A DNA stretch of 64,000 bases, from contig CAJNDS010000397.1 in assembly GCA_905221605.1 (NCBI GenBank), positions 83,800 through 147,799 on the forward strand. Reading direction: 5' to 3'. Shown here piece after piece: positions 1 through 10,600 of this stretch. The stretch is from Symbiodinium natans. Taxonomy: Eukaryota > Sar > Dinophyceae > Suessiales > Symbiodiniaceae. Under the pieces are notes generated by a model. That model ran no database searches, had not been told where the DNA came from, and saw nothing but the letters and a program-made list of their open reading frames with translations. Made by a program: the position numbers and the translations under genes. Positions within the stretch are counted from its first letter, which is position 1, and every line of letters starts with the position of its first letter.

Positions 1-130
1 GCACGCTTGCAATGAGCATGTGAATATGTGACCGTTTTATAGGCTGTATTTGAGACACGAAACGCATCGGAACGCCAAGGTGCACCTGTGGTAAGGGGGC
101 CGATATATGTACGTATGAAGATATGTATGT

Positions 131-175
131 ACGTGTGTGTGTGTGCGTGTGTGTGTGCGTGTGTGTGTGTGTGTT
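131..175. repeat. (GT)n microsatellite
   Basis: A run of GT dinucleotides with a few CGT interruptions. The flanking bases 1-130 and 176-232 show no gene or recognisable element. Confidence 0.9.
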
Positions 176-232
176 TGCTGGTGTGTTGGTCAACGCTGAA
201 GTTTGAAGCGCGAATGCTGGGGCTTTATCGCC

Positions 233-569
233 CCCTAAACCCTAAACCCTAAACCCTAAACCCTAAACCCTAAACCCTAAACCCTAAACCCTAAACCCTA
301 AACCCTAAACCCTAAACCCTAAACCCTAAACCCTAAACCCTAAACCCTAAACCCTAAACCCTAAACCCTAAACCCTAAACCCTAAACCCTAAACCCTAAA
401 CCCTAAACCCTAAACCCTAAACCCTAAACCCTAAACCCTAAACCCTAAACCCTAAACCCTAAACCCTAAACCCTAAACCCTAAACCCTAAACCCTAAACC
501 CTAAACCCTAAACCCTAAACCCTAAACCCTAAACCCTAAACCCTAAACCCTAAACCCTAACCCTAAACC
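233..569. repeat. Telomeric array, about 48 copies of CCCTAAA
   Basis: An almost uninterrupted run of the heptamer CCCTAAA, with one shortened unit near 560. This is the plant/dinoflagellate-type telomere repeat. The C-rich strand reads left to right, which is the orientation expected at the left end of a chromosome, yet about 230 bp of non-telomeric sequence lies to its left. It is therefore either an interstitial array or an assembly join at a real chromosome end. Confidence 0.97.
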
Positions 570-3500
570 GTGTAAACGGCAGTTCTGTTTTGTCGCTTTG
601 CCCTGCGGGAAGGCTGGGCGAAACAAGCATTTTATCAGCGTCTCAAGCTAGCCTCACGTGGCTATCACCGAGAGGAGCTTCAAACAAACGTTCACGGGTG
701 GATTCGTGGCAGCGGTACTGTTTTGTCGCTGTGCCTTGCGGGAAGACGCCACAAAATGTGCGTTTCTTTCATAGTTCAATCCTTGTCTCAAGATGAAGGT
801 GCTATCCCCAAGAGGTAGAGAGCTTTGTCGCATGTTTTGGGCATTGTGTGCCCGTTTAGGGTTTAGGGTTTAAGGTTTAGGGTTTAGGGTTTTCTGGGCT
901 ATCTTCTGGACATGTTGGGCTACCTTCTGCAAGCCCGGGGTTGAGCTATCTACAAGCCTGGGGTTGGGCTATCTACGAGGTGATTGGGCTGTGAAACTAC
1001 GCGGGCTTGTAGATGTACACACGTGTGCATTTATCATAGTATATATATACATTGTGTATATCTCATTTTTGTTCATTTCTATATAAATATACATACAAGT
1101 ATGAATACAAATATAAACAGAAATATAAATACATAAATATAAATAAATAAATATATATATATATATATACTTATATTTATATATATATTTGTATTTATAT
1201 TTATATTTTTTGTTTGTTTTTTTAATTTAATTCTTTATTTACGTATGTATATATATATATATATATTCACTTTCTAGGCAACAGAGACACATCGACACGA
1301 GCCAATTTCTGGACCCCCCCGAGTCCTGAGGACCCGTTCCCTGCACGACCGGGATCTTCTGAAATAGCCACGGGATGGCCTGAAGGGCATGTCGCACCGC
1401 TTCGAGTCAACTTGAGGGTATAGGGTTTTGGGCTTAGGGTATAAGCCACCTAGTAGCGAACTCGGGCCCGTACGCCCTCAAGACCCTGAGGGCATCAAGA
1501 TTTCAGAGTAAGTCAGAGTATCTCAGCCACCCCCACGTCGCAACAACAGCAACAACAGCAACAAACAACAAAGCCCCAAGCCGCCACCCACAAACCCTTG
1601 ATCCCTAGAGCCATAGCCCGGCCACACAGTGTATGTTTCATCCATGAGGCATGAGCTTCTCCCCCCCTTAAAGAGAGTTTGTCTGGTCCAACCGTCTTGC
1701 GCGGTTGTGTCCTAAGTGGTGCGCAAGTTGCTGCTCGAAATTCTGTAGCTCGGGTACGTTCGACTGGACCTGCGGTGTGCTCGTCCTGTGTGACAGAGAT
1801 AGCCATTGATCGAAAAGGTAGTCTTTTCTTGTAGCTGTATTACCCTGACCCTGTGCTCCTGAGTACAGGCAATCGCCCAGATCCGGCACAGCACAGCGGC
1901 ATCGGGCATCAACGAGCCACCGCCTCATGTCGAAGCGCTTCACTTTTGCCAGCAAAGGAAGATGCCCACAGCCCCGTACAAGTGAGAGTTAAGTCAATTC
2001 ATAGTAGGATGCTTGCTTCCACCTCCTCTTCTCAAACGTCGCTCCATAGAGGGGCCCTGCGAGGCACGAAAAGTGGTGTGTTCTGAGCTTGCAACGAAGG
2101 CTCCACGCATGCGTGGTCTATTACCTGGTGCTGCTGGCTACCTAGGGTTTAGGGGTTAGGGTTTAGGGTTTAGGGTTCAGGGTTGAGGCAGCATAGGGAT
2201 GCAGGCTTCAGCCCCACTCACAACTGCGAACGCCACAGCCCGATTTTCGTGAAACCACCCATCCAGGGGCTGTGCCGCCGGTTCTGGTGTGCCGCTAAGT
2301 ACTGTCCTGCACAGGAGTCTTTTTGCAGCACGGCTGCCCGGAATCGTTGGATTATAATTTTTGGCGTCTAAGATCCGGGCTTTGGACCTTCCTGCCTTAT
2401 AACGATGAAAGCCTTAGAATTCATGCTCAGAGGGCTTGTCAGAAATTTCTTCAGAGATGTATTCTTAGGGGTGGGTTAAACCCTAAACCCTAAACCCTAA
2501 ACCTTTAAGCATTCATTCTCAAGTCTACGCCGCGACTCTCGGCAGGCCGTGAGTTTATGCGGGATGGGCTGCATTCGGAAAGCTGCTCGGACTCGAGGAC
2601 CACGGCAACCACCAGTTCACAGGGTTTTGGGTTTAGGGTTTGGGGTTTTGGGGTTTGGTTTAGGGTTTAGGGCTTTTTGGGCTTCGAGCGCGCGCCCGAA
2701 AGGTTGGGGCTTGAGGGGTTTCGGGGTTGCGGAGATCAAGTTGCGTGCATTCATTATCGCTGGACCCCGCAGTGCGCACAGCCGCTAACAGGAGCGTCCT
2801 GCAGGCGTCTCAAACATTCTTCGTAGCCGGGAATGACCTAGAGTGCACTCCTGCTATGAAGTTTCTTGTTTAGGGTTTTTGGGTTTGCTTACGGTAGTCT
2901 TACGGTACAGTTGTTGTTCTACTCCTATGTGAAGGGGACTGTAACAGCGCAGCACACTCCTGAACAGGCAAACTCTTGTCTAACGCAAGCACAAACCCTG
3001 ACCAAACATTGGAGTTTGCGAAAATGAGGAACCCTAGAACAGCCCACCAATTAGTAGGATCCCCTCAGACTAAGGACCCCAAGAAGGTACCCCTAATATC
3101 GTATAGTAGGTGTTGGTAGCAGCTTCGAGCAGCTCTGTTAGAATCATAGGTGTTTTTGTGAGTTTTTGTATGTGCGGACTTCATCTTGTTCTAGGGCTGC
3201 CATCCTGAACCCCCCATACTTCGTAGCTGAACGAGTACACATTATACACTTTTTGGGATGCGATAATCTATAATCCGCTATAGAACTGAACGCGTACGCG
3301 TTTTTTTGGGGGGCTTAAGAACTCAGCAACTAAGCATATCTGTCGCCTCGAGTTCAGACGTCTGATTGCATGCCTGGTCGCGCATTCACTTGAAGCCGGC
3401 GTTGAGATTCAGGGAAACAGAGCCACGGTTTAGGGTTTAGGGGTCTTTCAGGACATTTGCGTCCTTGAAGAACCTCAACATCATAGGTTGTTGCAGGTTG

Positions 3501-4040
3501 CCTAGCAATCCTACAAGTGGTCTTGTTGAATCACAACCTCCATTTTTGAGGTTCTTCGTGCTTATTCGATCTGTCGGGTCGTGGGGTCACGCGTGGTTTC
3601 TTGGTATCTGGGGTGATGGAAACGGCGTTCCACTATGCCAATTGCGTGCATGTCTCAGTCAGTTGGCCATGTGGCATCGAACTCCTAGGTAGGATAAGGG
3701 TGACCCTTAAAAGGGAACCCCTTCTGTACCCTCTTCTGGCTCTCTTAAACAGGGACCTTATTCAGAGGGTCTATATCCCCAAGGGTCCCCCTAATCCTAT
3801 CCCCTACGAACACTCAAAGTAAAGCTTGGATAGCAGCGCCAGTCGGCTTCAGAATTCGTGGGCCACGGCTCTCTCGTGAATCAGCCAGGTTGTCTGCCAG
3901 AAGCTAAACCCTAAACCCTAAAGCCTAAAGCCTAAACCCTAAAGCCTAAATGGTTACTGAGTGCAATGACTTGTTTGTGGAACCCATTAGTCTCCCTGGA
4001 GTTTGCAGAGACTTAGGACTGTTCAGGAGGGATGCTGTGG
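570..4040. other. Gene-free stretch with short interstitial telomeric tracts
   Basis: I see no convincing gene in this stretch. It holds short TTTAGGG or CCCTAAA tracts near 857-892, 2143-2185, 2477-2503, 2623-2672, 3427-3442 and 3903-3950, in both orientations. A phrase containing TTTTGTCGCT then TGCGGGAAG occurs twice, near 586 and 719. There is an AT-rich block at 1030-1262 made of TATA and AAATA words, and a CAA/CAG-rich run at 1541-1573 that gives a false poly-Cys reading frame on the minus strand. Confidence 0.7.
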
Positions 4041-4198
4041 GATGTTCCCCCTTATACTAACAGTCCTGATTAGGGATTCGAGTAGGCCCTATTACGAACT
4101 GTTAGCATAAGGGAACCCTAACCCCTAAACCCTAAACCCTAAACCCCAAACCCTAAATCCTAAACCCTAAACCCTAAGTTAGTATAAGGAGGAACACC
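4041..4198. repeat. Telomeric tract enclosed by an inverted repeat
   Basis: The 21-bp arm at 4041-4061 and the arm at 4178-4198 are reverse complements with two mismatches, sharing CTTATACTAAC. Between them lies a CCCTAAA-rich tract (about 4112-4177). A third, partial copy of the arm (GTTAGCATAAGGGAAC) sits at 4101-4116, directly against the telomeric tract. The single strand could fold into a long stem with the C-rich telomere strand in the loop. Confidence 0.75.
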
Positions 4199-4199
4199 C

Positions 4200-4769
4200 C
4201 AAGCCATGTCACTCATCTGCGACTGGTTCATTGATGTGCTTGTTGTTGTTCCAGGGCTCTCCATGGGCTCCCTAAGGAATCCATAACTCCATGAACCCTA
4301 GGGTTTAGGGTTTAGGGTTTTTTGGTCCATGTACCCAAATCGTATATACTTGGGCCTTAAAGAGTGGGAGCATGCCCAGCCTTTAAAGTATCAAGGCAGC
4401 TGGCATTTTGGGGTCTCAGGGGGCGGAGCCATCTCATATAAGGGGCCGGAGTAGTTGCTCAGTAATATTCCCTTATGGCATCGTTGTAATTACGCTATGA
4501 TAACCCTGATGATATTCCTTATGGTCCAATAGTACTTATACTAGAATCACCGCCCCCCCCAAAAAAAATATAGATATATATATATATATAGATATATGTA
4601 TGTATATATATATATATATTCCACGTGTTCAGGCACCTTTTTGTAGACCTCCGTGCCGGCACTGGGGGGGGCCGAAGACGTGACTCCTTGCGGTTCCTTG
4701 CGCCTGGCAGACAGCCTTGTATGATGTAGAGAGCCATGCCACCTTCCCTCTTTAAGTTGGCGACTTGTG
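4200..4769. other. Gene-free stretch with a TA-rich microsatellite
   Basis: No gene is supported. The stretch contains a short TTTAGGG tract near 4301-4320 and a (TA)n-rich microsatellite at about 4566-4620. A minus-strand reading frame across the microsatellite is low-complexity. Confidence 0.6.
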
Positions 4770-4861
4770 TTTAGGGTTTAGGGTTTAGGGTTTAGGGTTT
4801 AGGGTTTAGGGTTTAGGGTTTAGGGTTGAACCCTAAACCCGAAGCCCTAAACCCTAAACCC
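4770..4861. repeat. Head-to-head telomere repeat junction
   Basis: Eight or so TTTAGGG units (4770-4827) run directly into about four CCCTAAA units (4831-4861), one of them degenerate, with only a few bases between. This G-strand-then-C-strand order is the arrangement left by end-to-end joining of two telomeres. It could also come from inversion or foldback synthesis. Confidence 0.85.
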
Positions 4862-5477
4862 AGGGGCTGGTTCTGGTAAGGGGAGGGGCAGCTCAGGAGC
4901 TTCTTTTCTTAAAAGAGGGATTGTGGTAATAGCATACTGCAGCCAGCATGACTGCCGACCGCAGTATCTCCCGCTGCGGGAAGGGGGCTCATGGAACCCG
5001 ATATGTTGGAGGCTTCAGTTCCTAAGAAATCGGGGCGGGTTTAGGGTTTAGGGTTTATGGTTTAGGGTTTAGGGTCTAGGGTTTGGGGGGGGGGCGGGGC
5101 AACCCTAGACTCTCAACCCTGAAGGCCCTGAACCTGTACCGATGCATTAACAATGATCGTTGAGCCATCACAGTGGTCAGTAGGTGAAGATCAGGGTTTA
5201 GGGTTTAGGGTTTTTGGGGTAGTCAGTGGTCGCATCCTTTCCGCAACTGTGCCGCGGCGAGGGCCTCCGTTTTAGGGGACGCAGCGTGCTGATCAAGGCT
5301 TTGCATCAGGGAGCTTCCTGCCGAAACAAGGCTTAGGGACTTTCTCATATTAGCTAAAGCGTTAAACCCTACACCCTGAACGTTCAAACCCTAAACCCTA
5401 AATCTTAAACCCTAAACCCTAAACCCTAAACCCTCAGCCCTAAGCCCTAAGCCCTAAACCCTAAACCCTAAACCCTA
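4862..5477. other. Spacer with telomeric tracts on both strands
   Basis: TTTAGGG-type repeats lie at about 5038-5090 and 5193-5213, and a longer CCCTAAA-type tract with variants (CCCTAAG, CCCTCAG) at about 5386-5477. The last unit, ending CCCTA at 5477, is the insertion point of the copia element that follows. No gene is seen. Confidence 0.7.
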
Positions 5478-5693
5478 TGCGGAGCTGCAACTGGTATTGT
5501 AGAAAAGAGTTGGTGATGGGAGTTGAAGGGGTCAATGAACCCGGAAATTTTTGGCTCAAGATGACAGTGCGCCTCGTGAACAAAGGGTGCTTGGTGTTTT
5601 GGGTTTGGTTTGGTGTTGGTTGGTCCAGGGGATCAAGGGCTTCTGTTGGGGTTGACTGTTTTGTTCCCTGTCCTCCTTCGGTTGCCCCCCGTA
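5478..5693 (+). repeat. 5' LTR of copia element 1
   Basis: The 216-bp direct repeat matches 11066-11281 with no difference that I can see. Its ends are TG...TA rather than the usual TG...CA. It begins immediately after a telomeric CCCTA and ends one base before the primer binding site. A minus-strand open frame across it is not a gene, because the same frame recurs in the other LTR and runs into telomere repeats. Confidence 0.95.
5541..5560 (+). promoter_or_regulatory. Spliced-leader-like sequence in the LTR
   Basis: The 20 bases CCGGAAATTTTTGGCTCAAG resemble the 3' part of the conserved 22-nt dinoflagellate spliced leader, whose last 13 bases are ATTTTGGCTCAAG (12 of 13 match). The final AG could itself be a trans-splice acceptor. 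The same sequence is at 11129-11148 in the 3' LTR. Confidence 0.65.
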
Positions 5694-5705
5694 GGTTATG
5701 AGCCC
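5694..5705 (+). other. Primer binding site (initiator tRNA-Met anticodon arm)
   Basis: GGTTATGAGCCC directly follows the 5' LTR. It is complementary to GGGCTCATAACC, the anticodon arm of initiator Met tRNA, not to a tRNA 3' end. Drosophila copia is known to prime from a half-tRNA cut in this region, so the same half-tRNA priming is likely here. The identical 12-mer stands at 20063-20074 in element 2. Confidence 0.8.
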
Positions 5706-5755
5706 AAATTAGGCTTCCTGCGGAATTGGTAAAGATTTTTCGTTTGTTTAACGCC

Positions 5756-6790
5756 ATGGACATGATGCGGCGTCGCTCTGAGCCTGGACTGTCGCCAACG
5801 GCCAATGAAGCCGAAGGAAATCGTGGTGATGGGGGTGAAGATCGACAACAAATGGTACAAGCGCTGACAGATGGTAGGGAGGTTGCAATGATACAACCAA
5901 CGCCTCAGGTGGAAAACGAAGTGGTTCCGGTTCAAGCAGCAAATCCTTTCTGGAGCGAGCGGGCTCAAGAAGAAATGAGACTTAGGCAATCAAGGCCGGC
6001 AAGTCTTCCCGCGAGCGGAGGGGATAGAAGTGGTGAAGGTACGAGGAGGCCACCTTCGCTGCAAGATCTTTTGAGTCAGGAACCTGCACCTGTTGAGAGA
6101 CCATCGTCAGGCTTAATGGGCCAAATGGAACGAGGTACTATTGGTGGAGTGCAAGCCGACGAAGAACTCATTCCTGATGTTAGTGGTGAAGAGCAAACTG
6201 AAGATATGGCGGTGGTGAAGCGTGCGCTGAAAGAGTTGCTTGTGCAAACAAAGGAGCTGGGGAACAGGTTGCATCGGGTGGAGGAGAAAAGCTATACCTC
6301 TGCTGCATCTGGGTCAGCTTCAAGAGCACGGAGCTCTGGAGTGGTGGACGCAAACACGGCATATCCTCTAGGAATGACTCCAGAGAAGCAGTACCTGCCA
6401 GGACAAGTTTTCTACACGGATGGTATGGGTGGTTTTTGGACTGTGTTGCCTGATGGGACATGGCTGCCTATTGAGGGCTACGACCTGCCAAAGGGTTGTG
6501 ATCTTCAATCCTTGCCTGGGTCCAGGAAGGGGGATGTTCAAGTGGAGGATGAAAAAGAAGTGCCAATGATGCATGTAGCTGAAGGGAAGAAACCCTCCAG
6601 ATTGCCTCCATTGAATTACCCCACGGGAGGTCCTGCAAGTGGTGGTTATGCAAGTGGACCACCTGGTTTAACACATGTTCCGATTACTTCCGTGCCGTCA
6701 GGTGGGGAACCAGCCCGGTTTTGTTTCAGCTCGGGAAACTGCAACGCAAGAGAACTCAGCAGGATCGGGCGGATATACAATGGTGGATGA
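5756..6790 (+). CDS. Gag N-terminal part, copia element 1
   Basis: The reading frame is open from 5726, but the first ATG is at 5756 in a good context (GCCATGG), giving MDMMRRRSEPGLS. The product is hydrophilic and Pro/Gly/Ser-rich, with an acidic stretch and the phrase DGMGGFWTVLPDGTWLPIEG. I recognise no enzymatic domain. It lies just after the primer binding site, where gag is expected. It ends in a frame different from the next gag segment, which it overlaps by about 115 bp, so one frameshift (a mutation or, less likely, a programmed +1 shift) separates the two halves of what is probably a single Gag. Confidence 0.7.
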   Translation: MDMMRRRSEPGLSPTANEAEGNRGDGGEDRQQMVQALTDGREVAMIQPTPQVENEVVPVQAANPFWSERAQEEMRLRQSRPASLPASGGDRSGEGTRRPPSLQDLLSQEPAPVERPSSGLMGQMERGTIGGVQADEELIPDVSGEEQTEDMAVVKRALKELLVQTKELGNRLHRVEEKSYTSAASGSASRARSSGVVDANTAYPLGMTPEKQYLPGQVFYTDGMGGFWTVLPDGTWLPIEGYDLPKGCDLQSLPGSRKGDVQVEDEKEVPMMHVAEGKKPSRLPPLNYPTGGPASGGYASGPPGLTHVPITSVPSGGEPARFCFSSGNCNARELSRIGRIYNGG

Positions 6791-7520
6791 TGTTCCGTAT
6801 CGGTGGAAAATGGTCGCTGGGAAGTTGGAATTAGAAAAGGTTCCGCTTACAGCTGTTACGCCCGGTATAGGGCATGGACTACCTCAAGGGCCTGGTGGTA
6901 GGGTCAGTTTACCTCCTGGAGCAGTGGTGCCACGTGGTATGCCAATCCCTGGTGATAGTTCTGGAACCGAACGTCCGGAGGCTCTCGGGAAGCATGTGAT
7001 GAGCCTTCCAACTTTGGCAGACTACACACCAAGCAATCCGACGGCACTGGGTGATTGGATCGCAATGATCGAACCAATGTTGTCTTCGCTGACAGATACA
7101 GGAAGAGTGTGGTGGCAAAGCGTCTACTCAAAGGCGTATCAAGCGTATGCCAAATGGTTGAGTGTTTCTCCGCTGGAAAGGTTGGGCATCAAGGCTGAGC
7201 TGGAAGGGCTCAAAGTGGTTCAAACTGTGCATGTTTTGTTGGAGCAGAGAGCGGTGTCTTTGCTGCTACAGGCGATCCCGGAGAGATTGAAGACCGAGAT
7301 CGTTTCCACTCGAATGTTGGGGTCAGTGATGATATTTTACAAATTGCTGACGGTCTACCAACCAGGTGGAGCAAATGAGCGCAGCACAATGTTGAACTTC
7401 TTGGTGCAACCATCTCCAGCAACCTCGATCTCAGAGGCCATAAAGGGAGTGCGTCAATGGGCGCTATGGCGTTCCCGATTGAGGGAGTTGAGAGCGGCCG
7501 AGCCGGACGCTACCGGATGA
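6675..7520 (+). CDS. Gag core region, copia element 1
   Basis: The segment with WIAMIEPMLSSL, SPLERLGIKAEL, LLLQAIPERLKTEIVSTR and LLTVYQPGGANERSTML follows the pattern of copia-type Gag proteins that are abundant in dinoflagellates. It would form the virus-like particle that packages element RNA. The ATG at 6675 may not be a real start, since convincing coding similarity begins near 6770 and upstream Gag lies in another frame. It stops at 7518-7520, soon after the Gag core, and lacks the CCHC zinc knuckle usually found downstream. This is consistent with a deletion that removed the Gag tail, protease and integrase. Confidence 0.75.
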   Translation: MFRLLPCRQVGNQPGFVSARETATQENSAGSGGYTMVDDVPYRWKMVAGKLELEKVPLTAVTPGIGHGLPQGPGGRVSLPPGAVVPRGMPIPGDSSGTERPEALGKHVMSLPTLADYTPSNPTALGDWIAMIEPMLSSLTDTGRVWWQSVYSKAYQAYAKWLSVSPLERLGIKAELEGLKVVQTVHVLLEQRAVSLLLQAIPERLKTEIVSTRMLGSVMIFYKLLTVYQPGGANERSTMLNFLVQPSPATSISEAIKGVRQWALWRSRLRELRAAEPDATG

Positions 7521-7622
7521 CATGCAGGGTCTGGGGGAGCTGGAAGAAAATGCAGATGTTGAGGACAATGTCCTGGTGATGAGTATTGGCCGACTTGCTG
7601 TTCTCCTCATGAAAATGCTTAT

Positions 7623-10600
7623 TTGGTCTGCAAAAGTGAGACTACTGAGGATGGAACACAGTTGGAAAAAGAAGAGCAAAAAGCCAAGTCAATGTGTGAA
7701 AGGTCTGTGTATGATTACGTGGACTGTGAGGAGCTTTTGGAAGGGATTGTATACCCAAAGAGGGTGAATCGAAGAGGTGGTATCAACAATTGGTGTACAA
7801 GTACGCGAGCTCTGGTGTTGGGCCACTATACTCATGGCGGAGTGTGTGGTATTACAAAAGAGACTCATCGAAGGCCATGGCTATGTCGTTATTTGGCATC
7901 ATTCGTGAGGCACCACAATCCTGAAGCCAAATTTTCTGCTCTTCAGATCTCGTGCAATGCTCCGGTGTCATTGCATAGGGATAGTCACATTGAAAAACAT
8001 TGCTGCAATTATGTGTGTGGCTTTGGTGACTATAAAGAGGGTCAGCTGTGGGTTGAGGATGAAAAGGTTTTAGAGGAAGGAGCTGAAGTGGTGGAGCAAT
8101 CCTATGGGAAGAAAGTCCTACCTGGAAAATTGGTGGATATCCACTGGAACTTCATGTCGTTCTTTCCGAGAAAGCTGCATGGTCCTATGCCTTGGAAAGG
8201 GAACAGGGTATCCTTGACAGGGTACACACCTGTTTTTATGGAGCGTTTGAGCTACAAGGATAGGTGCTATCTTCTCCAATGCAAGTTTCCTCTTCCGGAA
8301 CCACAAGCTGAAGAAGGTGAAAAAAGGAAGTGGTTAAAAATGACGTTGAAAGAGACCTCGCTGGACGACCTTGCAGAGGAAGTCGACTACGCTGTGTTCG
8401 AAGCGCATCAATGGGCTCTAGAGGAGCATTTGAGTATTCGACGCCTAATTGCTGAACAGGAATGTTGCATTTTGGACGAGTTCCATGGATCGGCCAATGA
8501 GTCGAATGAGGAAAAAGGATCAGAGACTAGAGAATGGCTGGTTAAAGCAAAAAGGGCTGAGGAACAGCTCTCGAAGTTTTTGGTCAAAGCAGCTCAAGTT
8601 CAGCAAATGGTGCAAGAAAATACCGCGCTTGAGGCAGCAGAGGAGGTTGAGTTCCTGCAAACAAAAACAATCCCTACACAAGAAGCCATGCAAGAGCTGG
8701 AAAAGTGGAGGGAATCATTGTCGGACGAGGTGACGTCTTTGGTGAAAGAGTTGGAGGTGGTGGAACCAACAACTCAAGAAAAGCTGGACAAATTGGCGGA
8801 AGAGCCTAATGCACCGGTGATTGAGTACGTTCCCAGTCTGGTGGTGTTTACCCGGAAGCAAGGGACAGGGAGGCGACGTGCCCGTATCTGTGCATGTGGA
8901 AACTTCATTTCGTCAACGGCAGCTACAGAATATGAAGGGCCGAGGTCACTCAGTCGTCACTCGCTGTACGCTCCAGGTTTAGATTCAACTACATTCAGGT
9001 GTCAAGTGAGGCACGCAGCATATATGGTGTGGATCATCGCTGGCTTAGACATTTCCAAAGCTTTTCTGACGGCGCCGATGAATAGGGCGCAAAGAGAAGG
9101 GCGTCTGGTGGTGGTGCAGCCCCCAAGGGCGGCGGTGAAATTGGGTCTTTGCGCAAAGGAGGAGCGGTGGATTGTGAGAAAGGCCTTGTACGGTTTGGCC
9201 GAAAGTCCTGCAGCATGGGTGGAGTGGCGAGACCAACGTCTTCAAGGTATGTCTTGGGTATCAAAGGATGGACAAGCAATGAGCTTTCAGAGGTCCAATG
9301 CAGACCCAAGTCTGTTCCTTATTATGGCGCAAGAGAAGCTGGAAGGTGCAAGCAAGTTGGTAGGGACAATGGGTCTTTACGTGGATGATTTTTTGATGGC
9401 TGGGACTATGACAGTGCTCCGGGAGGCCTTGGAACAGATTAGGAAGGAGTGGAAAACTTCTGAACCCGAGTTCTGTGGTCCAGGCTGCGGTGATGGATTC
9501 CTGAAGTTTTTGGGTGTCCAAATCTGGTATCGAAATGGCAGCTTCTTTCTCAACCAGGAGGACTTTGTGAGAGATTTGCTGAACCGACGAGGGTATCAGA
9601 TCGATGAAACTGGAAAAGGGAGTAACCTGCCAATGGTGAAAGAAACTCCAGGTGAAGAAGAGGAGGTGGATATTCCTTCCTTGCGAGCGGCTCAAGGTGC
9701 CGTAGGGGAGTTCCTCTGGGTGGCAATCAAAACTCGACCTGATTTGGCGTTCTGCACGAGCCAGTTGTCTTTGTGGACATCCCGAAGGCCGCGATTTGTG
9801 GTTAAAAAGGCTGAGGAAGTTTTCCGATACCTTGCTGCAACTCCAACGTTAGGCTTGACGTTCGGAGCAATCGCAACATGCGAAAAAGAAAGGAATGAGG
9901 TGTTGCGTTATGGACGAGGTGTTAAGGTGGTGGAGTCCTACGCGGATGCCAGCTTTGCAGCAGGTGAAAATGAAAAGAGCCACTCAGGAGCGGTGGTGGT
10001 GTGGGGTGACTGTCCAGTGATGTGGGCAACACAAAGACAATCAACGGTGGCTTTAAGTACAGCTGAAGCTGAATTACATGCGTCCATAGAGGGAGCAACG
10101 ATGATTCAGTCGTGCACCCCTATAATTGCCGCTTTGGTTGGAACAGGTGAAGAATCGCTGCAGAAAGTGCTGTATACAGATTCGGTTTCAACGTGCTCGA
10201 TCATTCAATATCCTGCTGGAAGCTGGAGAACAAGACACCTGAGAATTCGGGCAGCCGGTGTCAGGTCTCTGGTGGACCGTGGTTATATGGTGATAGCGCA
10301 CCTTCGCGGTGAGTATATGATCGCTGACCTGTTGACTAAGTTGATGAGTGGACAGGTGTATGCAAAGCAAAAGGCACTTTGGGGTCTCAGACTGTTGGTT
10401 CAAGGAACTGACTTGAAAAAAGCCTCGCTTGCAATGGCGGTCATGATGGTGGCTGCATCTCTGCAAGGGATGGCAACTGGTGGAGAAGAAGTGTCAACTG
10501 CTGGTTTCTTTTGCTCAGAAGAAGGGGTGTGCAAGGTCGCCAACACGTCTACGGTGATGGTTCTGGCTCAAGGTATTGAAATGGTTGTCAACAATTCAGA

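Noticed and set aside
1513-1806. Minus-strand frame with a poly-Cys run
   Set aside because: It is produced by a CAACAACAG simple repeat.
5461-5805. Minus-strand frame over the 5' LTR (also 10959-11294)
   Set aside because: It reads through the LTR and telomeric repeat, opposite to gag. Its recurrence is due to LTR identity.
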